Assembly: GCF_029910215.1 (NCBI RefSeq) | Contig: NZ_CP110396.1 | Location: 1,922,001-1,986,000, forward strand | DNA: 64,000 nt | From: Paraburkholderia sp. D15 | GTDB taxonomy: Bacteria > Pseudomonadota > Gammaproteobacteria > Burkholderiales > Burkholderiaceae | Reading direction: 5' to 3' | In this document: positions 42,279-52,200 of the stretch, one piece after another | Position numbering within the stretch: the stretch's first letter is position 1 | How the letters are laid out: each line of letters opens with the position of its first letter | Position numbers and translations under genes: made by a program | The notes under the pieces: generated by a model | The model's database searches: none | What the model was told of the DNA's origin: nothing | What the model saw: the letters and a program-made list of their open reading frames with translations, nothing else

Positions 42279-43937
42279 TCAAGCACTGACCTGTTCCCCG
42301 ATCCGCACATGCTCGACGATCTGCCCATCCTCGAGCTTGATACGCCGGTCGGCGAGATGGAAGTAACGGTCATCGTGGCTGATGGCCAGCACCGTCTTGC
42401 CGCGCGCGCGCAGATCGGGCAATAGCACCTGATAGAACACATCCTTGAACGCCGGGTCCTGGTCCGCGGCCCATTCGTCGAAGATATAGAACGGCCGGTC
42501 TTCCAGATACGCCACCACGAGCGCGAGCCGTTTGCGCTGACCTTGCGACAGATCGCGCGTCGAGAACGCGCCGTCGTTCACGCGCACCTTGTGATCCAGA
42601 TGCAGACGCTTGAGCAGTTCGTTGCCCAGGCGGTCGAGCCCTTCGCGCGGCAGACCGACGAGCGAATCGAACAGATGGAAGTCCGAGAAGATCGCGCTGA
42701 AGTGCTGGCGATACGCATCGCGCGACGAGTCGTCGACGAGATGACCGTCGATGCGGAGCTCGCCTTTCTCGGCGATATAGAGTCCGGTGAGCAGCTTCGC
42801 GAGGGTCGTCTTGCCGCTACCGTTGCCGCCGACCAGAAACACGATCTCGCCCGGCGTGAACGACAGATCGATCGGGCCCAACTGGAAGATCTCGTCGGCG
42901 CGCTCGTGATAGTAGCTGTGCTGCAAGCCCTTCACGTCGATACGCGCAAACGCGGGCGCGACGTTGTTGCCGGGCGCGGGCGTCTCGGCATTGCGCATCT
43001 GCTGCACGGCGGTTTCGATCCGCTCCAGCGCGACGCGCGCGAGCTGCACCTGCGGCAGGTTGTTCAACAGGCTGTCGAGCGGCACCATCAGATACAGAAA
43101 CACCACCACGAAGCCGGAACTCGTATGCGCGTCGAGCCCCGCATAGCGCGTGAAAAAGAACGTCGTCACGCCGATGATCACGTACAGCAGGAACAACCCG
43201 AAGTTGCTCGCGCCCGTATAGATCAGCATGCCGCGCACGCGCGTGGCGCGCACCGATTCGAGTGCGGGACTCAGCACGTTGTCGAGAAACTCGTCGCCGC
43301 GCTTGCGGTTGAGCTTCAGCTCCTTCGCCCCTGCGATCAGCGAGCCGAAATACCCGAGCGACGCGTCCTGCAACGCCCCCGCCTTGCGCAGATAAACCAT
43401 CGCGCGACCATGCGCGAGGTGGAACGCGAGCGAGCCGAGTCCGAGCGCGGCCGCGACGAACAGCAGCGTGCGCCACGACAGCATGCCGAGATACACGAGA
43501 CTGCCCGCCACGATCGCGCCGTTCATCACGATGATCGGCAGGCTCGCGAACAGGGTCGCGACGAGCGCGGCGTCGTCGCTGGCGAGCGACTGCAGGCGCG
43601 ACGCGCCGATCGTTTCGATCTGCCGGTACGGCGCGCTGCGGATGTGCGTCGACAGATGGCGGCGCAGGCTCGCGAGTGTCGTCTGCGTCAGATTGACGAA
43701 CACCGATACCGCGACGAGCCGCAGCACCAGCGCCGCGCTGCACACGGCGAGAAAGCGCCAGCCGAGGCCGGGCAGTTCGGCGGCCTGTACGTTGAGCGCC
43801 GTGTTCAACAGCGCGACGAGCGCGACGCCCGCGAGGCCGCTCAGAATGCTGGCGCCGGTGGCAAGCGCGAGCCGGCCGCGTACCTGGCCGATCAGCATGG
43901 CCATCGTACGCGGGGGGGTAGGTGCGTTGGATCTCAT
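42279..43937 (-). CDS. Cyclic peptide/siderophore ABC exporter (SyrD/PvdE family)
   Basis: 552 residues from the ATG at 43937. It is a fused protein: six transmembrane segments (about 20-310), then an ATPase domain with Walker A GGNGSGKTT, signature LSQGQRKRL and Walker B IFDEWAADQDP, the last being diagnostic for the cyclic-peptide exporter family that includes PvdE and OrbE. It moves the siderophore or its precursor across the inner membrane. It is divergent from NRPS 1, so both share the 220-bp control region 43938-44157. Confidence 0.92.
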   Translation of the reverse strand: MRSNAPTPPRTMAMLIGQVRGRLALATGASILSGLAGVALVALLNTALNVQAAELPGLGWRFLAVCSAALVLRLVAVSVFVNLTQTTLASLRRHLSTHIRSAPYRQIETIGASRLQSLASDDAALVATLFASLPIIVMNGAIVAGSLVYLGMLSWRTLLFVAAALGLGSLAFHLAHGRAMVYLRKAGALQDASLGYFGSLIAGAKELKLNRKRGDEFLDNVLSPALESVRATRVRGMLIYTGASNFGLFLLYVIIGVTTFFFTRYAGLDAHTSSGFVVVFLYLMVPLDSLLNNLPQVQLARVALERIETAVQQMRNAETPAPGNNVAPAFARIDVKGLQHSYYHERADEIFQLGPIDLSFTPGEIVFLVGGNGSGKTTLAKLLTGLYIAEKGELRIDGHLVDDSSRDAYRQHFSAIFSDFHLFDSLVGLPREGLDRLGNELLKRLHLDHKVRVNDGAFSTRDLSQGQRKRLALVVAYLEDRPFYIFDEWAADQDPAFKDVFYQVLLPDLRARGKTVLAISHDDRYFHLADRRIKLEDGQIVEHVRIGEQVSA

Positions 43938-43990
43938 CGAATTCCTGTCTGCTGAGGGTGGGACGCCATGCCGGCCTGGTTCGCCCGTGA

Positions 43991-44014
43991 CCCGTCCAGA
44001 GGAGCCTGGACGGG
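43991..44014. promoter_or_regulatory. Hairpin in the exporter/NRPS divergent region
   Basis: CCCGTCCAG and CTGGACGGG form a perfect 9-bp stem around AGGAGC. It lies 54 bp from the exporter start, within its untranslated leader or promoter. Confidence 0.45.
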
Positions 44015-44082
44015 ATCGCGCGCAAGCCAGATGCGGCGTGTTGCTCATTAGACGAACGAGCGCGAAAAAAAAATAGGCCCGC

Positions 44083-44105
44083 GCGGACTGTACATTTTTG
44101 TCCGC
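44083..44105. promoter_or_regulatory. Dyad upstream of NRPS 1
   Basis: GCGGAC-N11-GTCCGC, with TGTACATTTTT in the centre. It lies 53 bp before the NRPS 1 start. No clear Fur box was found in this divergent region, so this dyad is the best candidate control site. Confidence 0.4.
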
Positions 44106-44157
44106 CGTTCGTCATGAGGGTGTCGCTGCTCTCTTGCCGGCTTTGCGCCGGACTGAC

Positions 44158-46296
44158 ATGGCCATCCAAACCGCATACACCGCATCCACGCATTCCCTGC
44201 CGGGAACCACGATTCCCGGCGCCGTCGCCGCAACTGCCGGGTCGGCGCATCCGCATGCCCGGCCGCGTCCGGTCCACGAACTGATCCGCGAACGCGCGCG
44301 GCAGCGTCCCGGCGCCCTTGCCATCGTCGACGGCGAACGGCGGCTCAGCTTCGCCGAACTCGACGCCGCTTCCGACGCGCTCGCCGCGCGGCTGGCCGCG
44401 CACGGCGCGGGGCCGGAAGTACCGGTCGGCGTCAGCGTCAAGCGCTCGGCCGAACTGTTCGTCGCGCTGCTTGCCGTGATGAAGTCCGGCGCGGCCTTCG
44501 TGCCGCTCGATTTCGCGTATCCGCGCGAGCGCCTCGACTATATCGCCGCCGATGCGGGCATCGCGCTGTGGCTGGTCGGGCCGGGCATCACGGCGTCGGA
44601 GGGTTTCGATCCGGCACGCGTGCTGGCGTTCGATACGCTCGATCTTCTTGCGTTGAAGTCCACATCGACATCTATATCCACGCCCGCGTCGACGCCCGTG
44701 CCTTTCGTCACCGATATTCACGAGCGGCAACTGGCCTATCTGATCTATACATCGGGCTCGACCGGCGCGCCGAAGGGCGTAGCTGTCGAACACGGCCCGC
44801 TGTCGATGCACTGCCAGGCGATCGTCGAGCGTTACGGCGTCGTCGATAACGACATCGTGCTGCACTTCGCGTCGGTCAATTTCGACGGCGCGCACGAAGG
44901 CTGGCTCGCGCCGCTGATCGCGGGCGCGGCGATCGTCGTGAGCGGCGACAGGTTGTGGGACGCGGCGCAGACCGTCGACGCGGTGCAGCGCGAGGCGATC
45001 ACGGTGGTTGCGTTTCCGCCGGCTTATCTGCGCCAGGTCGCGGAATGGTGTGCGGCGCGCGCGATCCGGCTGCCGGGCGTGCGTTCCTATACGACGGCCG
45101 GCGAGGCGATGTCGCGCGAGACGCATTCGGTGATCGAAGCGGCGCTCGCGCCGCCGCGTCTGGTGAACGGCTACGGTCCGACCGAAACGGTGATCACGCC
45201 GCTGCTGTGGACCAGCGACGACGCCGATGGTCTCGGCGACAGCGCGTATCTGCCGATCGGCACGCCGGTCGGCGAGCGGCACGTCGCGCTCGATCCGCAG
45301 GACGATGGCGAGCAGCGGGCAGCCGGCAATCAGACCGCCCCCACGAGCCGGCCAGCGCAAGGCGGCAGTGGCGCGAACAGTGCGAACGACCTGCAACCCC
45401 CGCACGAAACCGCAACGGCACCGGCCAATCCGGCCCACCGCGAAGCCCATCGCGGCGAACTGCTGATCGGCGGGTACGGCCTCGCGCGCGGCTATCACCG
45501 CCGCGCCGCGCTAACAGCCGAGCGTTTCGAACCGGACCCGGACGGCGCCCCAGGCTCGCGCCGCTACCGCAGCGGCGACGTCGTCGAGGCGCTGCTCGGC
45601 GGCGGCTACGCGTACCTCGGCCGCACCGATGATCAGATCAAACTGCGCGGCCTGCGCATCGAGCCGGGCGAGATCGAGCGTTGTCTGCTGGGATGCGACG
45701 GCGTGCGCGAAGCCGCCGTGGTGGTGCGCGAAACCGCGGCCGGCCGTCAACTGGTCGGTTATCTGGCCTCGGGCATCCAAGCCGGCGCAAATACCGGCGC
45801 CAGCCCGGCCGCGGCGTCCGTCGACAACGCGTTGCCGAACATCGAAGCCGCCCGCGCGCGCCTCGAAGCGCATTTGCCCGCGCACATGATCCCGGCGAGC
45901 CTCGTTGCGTTGCGCGCGTTGCCGCGCCTGCCGAACGGCAAGCTCGACCGCGCCGCATTGCCCGCGCCGGAACTTCCACGCGCGCCGTATCGCGCGCCCG
46001 CCGGCGAGGTCGAGCAGACGCTCGCCCGTCTCTGGTCGACCCTTCTGAACGTCGCGCCGATCGGCGCCGACGACCATTTCTTCGAACTCGGCGGCAATTC
46101 GCTGCTGGCCGCCAGTTTGCAGGCGCTCGTGCGCGAACGCCTGCAAGCCGGCTTCGCGATCGAAACGCTGTTCGAGGCGCCGCGGCTTGCCGAGCTGGCG
46201 CGCCGCATCGACGGTGAACGCGATGTCGCGAACGACGAGCAGGCGCGTGCGCTGGCCGAGATCGATGCCTTGTTGAGCGAAGAGGAGCGCAACTGA
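44158..46296 (+). CDS. NRPS 1: adenylation-thiolation initiation module
   Basis: 712 residues from the ATG at 44158. An A domain (about residues 40-600) has LIYTSGSTGAPKG (near 195), NGYGPTE, RYRSGD and RTDDQIKLRGLRIEPGE. The T domain has FFELGGNSLLA with the phosphopantetheine Ser near 648. There is no condensation domain, so it loads the first residue. By-eye code D-G-E-A-T-A-G-I-T-K; the NFDGAHEGW and TETVITPLLW contexts recall hydroxyornithine-type domains of pyoverdine and ornibactin synthetases, but this is from memory. A 60-residue linker insertion (about 380-430) is rich in Ala, Asn and Gln. Confidence 0.93.
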   Translation: MAIQTAYTASTHSLPGTTIPGAVAATAGSAHPHARPRPVHELIRERARQRPGALAIVDGERRLSFAELDAASDALAARLAAHGAGPEVPVGVSVKRSAELFVALLAVMKSGAAFVPLDFAYPRERLDYIAADAGIALWLVGPGITASEGFDPARVLAFDTLDLLALKSTSTSISTPASTPVPFVTDIHERQLAYLIYTSGSTGAPKGVAVEHGPLSMHCQAIVERYGVVDNDIVLHFASVNFDGAHEGWLAPLIAGAAIVVSGDRLWDAAQTVDAVQREAITVVAFPPAYLRQVAEWCAARAIRLPGVRSYTTAGEAMSRETHSVIEAALAPPRLVNGYGPTETVITPLLWTSDDADGLGDSAYLPIGTPVGERHVALDPQDDGEQRAAGNQTAPTSRPAQGGSGANSANDLQPPHETATAPANPAHREAHRGELLIGGYGLARGYHRRAALTAERFEPDPDGAPGSRRYRSGDVVEALLGGGYAYLGRTDDQIKLRGLRIEPGEIERCLLGCDGVREAAVVVRETAAGRQLVGYLASGIQAGANTGASPAAASVDNALPNIEAARARLEAHLPAHMIPASLVALRALPRLPNGKLDRAALPAPELPRAPYRAPAGEVEQTLARLWSTLLNVAPIGADDHFFELGGNSLLAASLQALVRERLQAGFAIETLFEAPRLAELARRIDGERDVANDEQARALAEIDALLSEEERN

Positions 46297-49200
46297 TGGA
46301 GCAGTTCGATAAACACGCGCTGGCACGCCGCATCGCCGCGCTGGCGCCGGATGCGCGCGGCCGTTTGCTCGGCGCGCTGGCGGAGAAGGGCATCGACTTC
46401 GCGATGCTGCCGATCGTGCCCGCGAAAACGCTGCACGCGGAGCGACCGCTGTCGTTCCAGCAGCAACGGATGTGGTTCGTGTCACGCCTGGGCGGCGCCG
46501 AATCGGCGTTCCATATTTCAGGCCTGCTGCGCATGGACGGCGCGCTCGACCGCGCCGCGCTGCAACGCAGTCTTGATCTGCTGATCGCGCGTCATGACAC
46601 GCTGCGTAGCCGCTATGCCGAAGACACGGCCGGTGTGCCATGGCAGACCGTCGTGCCGCAGGTCGCCGCGCCGCTCGCATTCAGCGATCTGCGTGAATTG
46701 CCGCACGCGCAACGCGAAGCGCACGCCCAGGCGCTCGCGCGCGAGGACGCCAACCGTCCGTTCGATCTGGCCGTGCCGCCGTTGCTGCGCGCGCGCCTGA
46801 TCGTGCTCGACGACGATTGCCACTGGCTTGCCTTGACCATGCATCACATCGTCTCGGACGGTTGGTCCGGCGAGGTGATGCTGCGCGAGCTGTGCACGGC
46901 GTACGCGGCGCTGACCGGCAACCATGCGATGGGAGCGTCGGCGGAAACGTCGGCGCTAACAGCAACGCAAACGGCAACGCAGTCGCTGCCGCCCCTGCCG
47001 ATCACCTACGCCGACTACACGCTGTGGCAACGCGACCTCGCGGGCACGGGCGTGTTCGAACGCCAACTCGGCTACTGGCGCACACAGCTCGGCGCAAACG
47101 ACGCTAGCAGCGCAAACGGCGCAAACGACGCAAACCGCGCAGGCCCCGCCCGTCTGCCGCTCACGACCGATCGTCCGCGCGGCGCGGTGCAGAGCTTCGT
47201 CGGCGCGCGGTTGCGCTTCACCTTGCCTGCCGCGCTATCGGCGCAGCTGCGCGCGCTGGCGCTCGCGCACGACACCACGCTGTTCAACGTGCTGCTGACG
47301 GTGCTGCACGCGGTGCTCGCGCGGCTGAGCGGCGAGACCGACATTCGCGTCGGCGTGCCGAGCGCGAACCGCGCGCGGGCCGAACTCGCGCCGCTGGTCG
47401 GCTTCTTCGTCAACACGCTGGTGATTCGCTCGACACCTTTGCCGGACCGGCCGTTCGATGCGCTGCTCGCCGCCACGCATCAGGCGATGCTCGACGCGCA
47501 CGCGAATCAGGACGTGCCGTTCGAACAGATCGTCGAAGCGTTGCAGCCGGATCGCAGCCTGTCCGCGAACCCGCTGTTCCAGGTGAAGTTCACCCAGCAG
47601 TTGCCGCTCGTCGCGCATACGTTGCCGGGCGGTTTGACGATGACGCCGCTCGCGCTCGACGACGACGCGACCCGCTTCGATGTCGGCCTCGACGTGACGG
47701 ATCTGCCGGACGGCATCGAAGGCGTGGTGAGTTATGCAAGCGACCTCTTCGACCGCGCGACGATCCAGCGTCTCGCGGATGCATTCGCGGGCATCGCAGC
47801 GCAGATCGCTGCCGCGCCGCGCACGCCGGTCGGCAAGCTGACGTTGCCGGGCGCGCGCGACGGCGCGACCGGCGCGTCGCGCGCATGGGCGCATGGCGAT
47901 GTGCTGTCGGTGTGGCGGGCGCAGGTCGCCGCGCAACCCGACGCACCCGCCTTGAATACGGACGCGGGCGGTGAAGTGTCGCGCGCCGGACTCGATGCGG
48001 CCACCGATCGCATCGCGCAACGTCTGATCGCGCTCGGCGCGAGCGCCGACAGGCGCGTGGCGTTGTGCGCGCCACGCTCGGCGGCCTTCGCGATGGGACT
48101 GCTCGGGATCATGAAAAGCGGCGCCGCGTACGTGCCGCTCGACCCGGCCGCGCCGCCCGCGCGTCTGGCGGAGATGCTGGCCGATAGCGGGGCGCTGTGC
48201 GCGCTGGGTTTCGGCGCGGGCGTCGATGCCTTGCGTGCGGCGGGTTGTGAGCCGTTGGTGCTGACCGGGATCGCGACGAAGCCGCTGCTCGACGCGCGCG
48301 CGGCCGGCGAAGGTGCGTCGGGCAACGGTGTTGCGGGTCGTGACGCATCGGAGAACATCGCGACGGATCGCACCGCGCAGCGCGACGCCGCTTCGAGCGA
48401 AGCCGCGTTCACCGCGCCGTCCATTCACCCGCATCAAGCCGCGTATCTGATCTATACGTCGGGTTCCACCGGCAAACCCAAGGGCGTCGTGGTCAGCCAT
48501 GGCGCGCTCGCCGACTACACCCAGGGCGTGATCGAACGCTTCGGCTGGGATTCGACGTTGCGCATGGCGATGGTCTCGACGGTCGCCGCCGACCTCGGCC
48601 ACACCGTGCTGTTCGGCGCACTGTGCAGCGGTTCCGCGCTGTACCTGCCCGACGCCGATTGTGCGTTCGATCCGGGCCGTTTCGCCGATTACATCGCGCG
48701 TCATCGCATCGACGTGCTGAAGATCGTGCCGAGTCATCTCGGCGCGCTGCTGCAGGCGGAATGCGCGGCCGACGCGTTGCCCGCGCAGGCGCTCGTGCTC
48801 GGCGGCGAACCGCTGCCGGCGTCGCTGGTCGAGCGGGTGCGCTCGCTCAAACCCGCGTGCCGGATTTTCAATCACTACGGGCCGACCGAAACGACGGTCG
48901 GCGTGCTGGCCACGCAGGTCGGCGAAGGCGGCCTCGGCGCCGAGGTGCCGATTGGCCGGCCGTTGCCGAACGCCTATGCGCAGATTCTCGATGCGCGTCT
49001 CGAACCGGTGCCGGCCGGCGTCGAAGGCGAGTTGTATCTGGGCGGTCCGGGCGTCGCGCGCGGCTATCTCGGCCGGCCCGATCTGACGGCCGAGCGTTTC
49101 GTGCCGGACCCGCGCGGCACCGGCGAGCGTCTGTATCGCAGCGGCGACCGCGCGCGCTGGACCGCCGACGGTTCGGTGGTGTTCATCGGCCGCGCGGACG

Positions 49201-52200
49201 ATCAGGTCAAGATTCGCGGCTATCGTGTCGAGCCGCGCGAGATCGCACACGTGCTGCGCGAGCATCCGGATGTCGCGCAGGCCGAAGTGATCGCCGCGAC
49301 GCGCGACGACGGCGCGTATCAGTTGCTCGCCTACGTGGTCGGCGAGACGACGCGGCAGGCGGAGCCCGCCGCGCTGCGCGCGCATCTCGCCGCGCAACTG
49401 CCCGACTACATGGTCCCGGCGCAGGTGATCGTGATCGAACGCATGCCGCTGACGCCGAACGGCAAGCTCGACCGGCGCGCGTTGCCGGCGCCGCAAGCGG
49501 TCGCGCAAGCCGCGCCGGGCGACGAGGCGCCGCAGGGCGACACCGAGCGCACGCTGGCCGAAATCTGGCAGCAGGTGTTGCGCTTGCCGTCGGTCGGCCG
49601 TCATGCGAATTTCTTCGACCTCGGCGGCGATTCGATCCTCAGTCTGCAGATCATCGGACGCGCACGGCGTGCGGGGCTCAAGCTCACGCCGCGTCAGGTG
49701 TTCGAGCAGCAGACGATCGCGGCGCTGGCGCAGGTAGCGGTGCCGTTCGTGGCTTCGGCTTCGGCCGCGGCCGGCAATGCGAAGCCGAAGACGAAGGCCG
49801 CGGTGACGGCGGTCGCATTGACGCCCGCGCAGTCGCGCTTCTTCGCGCTCGATCTGCCGAATCCCGCGCACTGGAATCAGTCGGTGCTGTTGCATTGCCC
49901 GACGCCGCTCGACCCGGCCGCGCTGGATGCCGCGTTCGCGGCGCTGATCGCGCGTCACGATGCGCTGCGCTCGCGCTTCGTGCGGGACGCGCGGGGGCAA
50001 TGGCAGACGCAATCTCTTCCTCATGCGCAAGTCGTCGCGTCCTGCATCGCCCACGGCGCCGCCGTCGATGCCGACGATTTGACGCGTCAATGCGAAGCCG
50101 CGCAACGCAGCCTCGATCCGGCCAATGGCGTGCTGCTGCGAGCGTTGCACGTGAACGTGCGGCACGCCGCTGCCGACCACGACGGCGACTGCAACGAGCG
50201 CCTGTTCATCGCGATCCACCACCTTGCCGTCGATGGCGTGTCCTGGCGCATCCTGATCGACGAATTGGAGCAAAGCTATCGCGCGGCGCTGTCGGGCCGC
50301 CCTGCCGACTTGCCGGAACCCGGCATCGGCGCGCAGGCGTGGGCCGCCGACTGGCAACGCCGGCTGGCGAGCGGCGCGCTGGCTGCTTCGGCCGATGCCT
50401 GGCTGGCGGCAGGCGAGGGCGTCGCGCCCTGGCCGCTCGATTCGCTGGGCGCGGCACGGCAGGCGGCCGGTCATCGGAACAATCGCGAAGACCACGCTGA
50501 ACACACCGGTGCGCCGCGCATCGCCGCGGTACGCGTCGCACTCGACGCCCCTGCAACGCAAGCCTTGCTCGCGTTGCCCGGCATCGACCGTCGTCTGCAT
50601 ATCGACGATCTGTTGCTGACCGCGTTCGCCCAGGCGCTGGCGCGCGTCGCCGGCACGCAGGACGCCGCTGTCTGGACCGAAGTGGAAGGCCACGGCCGCG
50701 ACGAACTCCCGGCCTGGCGCGATGCGCCCGACGCGACGCGCAGCGTCGGCTGGTTCACCAGCCTCTACCCGCTCGCGCTGAACGCCGACACGAATCTCGC
50801 CACCGCACTCAACCGCAATCGCCAGCGCCGTCATACGTTGCCCGACGACGGCGTGAGCTTCGGCCTGCTGCGCGAACTCGGCGACCCGGCGACGCAAGCG
50901 CGGCTGCGCACGTTGCCGTTGCCGACGCTGCGTTTCAACTACCTCGGACGCGTCGACGCGGGCGTCGACACCTCGGGCCTGTTCGCGCTGAGCGACGAGC
51001 CGCGCGGCAGCGAGCGCGATCCGCTGGCGCCGCCGCCCGCCGCGCTGGCGCTCGACGCGCGCGTGCAGGGCGGCCGCCTTCACGCCGACTGGACCTTCGA
51101 TACCGCGCGTTGCGCGCAACCTCAGGTCGAGACGGTCGCCGCCGCGTTCCTGGCGGCGCTGCACGAGCTGATCGCGCTTTGCACGCAAGACGGCTTCGCG
51201 ACGCTTGCTCCGGTCGATTTCCCGGCCGCGCCGGTCGATGTCGCACAGGTCGCGGGCCTGCCGGCATCGCCCGCGCGGATTGAAGATCTGTATCCGTTGT
51301 CGCCGATGCAGCGCGGCATGCTGTTCGAAGTGCAATACGCGTCGGACGAGGCGCGCTATCTGAACCAGTTCGCGCTGACGCTCGATGCGCTCGACGTCGC
51401 GCGCTTCGAGGCGGCGTGGCACGCGACGTTGCAGCGGCATCCGGTGCTGCGCACCGCAATCGCGTCCGCATCGGGCGTCGTGGATGCCGACGGCGCCGAG
51501 ATCCCGCTGCAGTGGGTGGACCGCGTCGCGCGGATGCCGATCGAGCGGCACGATCTCAGCGCATCGGCGGACCCTGCCGCCGATCTCGCGCGTTTTGCGA
51601 AGGTGCATCGCGAAACGCCGTTCGACCTCGCCCGCGCGCCGTTGATGCGCACCACGCTCGTGCGCTTGCCGGATCAGCGGCACCGCTTCCTGTGGACGCG
51701 TCATCACCTGCTGCTCGACGGCTGGAGCAGCGCGCGCGTGCTGGCCGAAGTGGTCGCGCGCTATCGCGATCCCGACGCGGCCATGTGGTCCGCGCCGATG
51801 CCGCGCTATCGCGACTACATCGGCTGGCTGACGGCGCACCGCGCGTCGTTCGACGAGGCCGGCCGCGACTTCTGGCGCGCGCGGGTGAATGCGCCGTCCG
51901 AGCCGACCTTGCTGGCGGCGGCACTGCCGGCGCCGGCTAAGGCGGACGTCAAGCAAACCGCCAACGCAACTGATAAGGCAGCCGATATCACGCACCACGA
52001 CTTCGTCGACATCGGCTGGACTCAGGCGCAGACCGATGCGCTCGCCGCGTCCGCGCGCGCTCAACGGATCACGCTCAACACGCTGCTGCAAGGCGCATGG
52101 CTCGTGCTGCTGCAACGCTACACGGGGCAGACCACGGTGGCGTTCGGCGCGACCGTGGCCGGCCGCCCCGATTCGCTGCCGGGCGCGCAGGAAATGGTCG

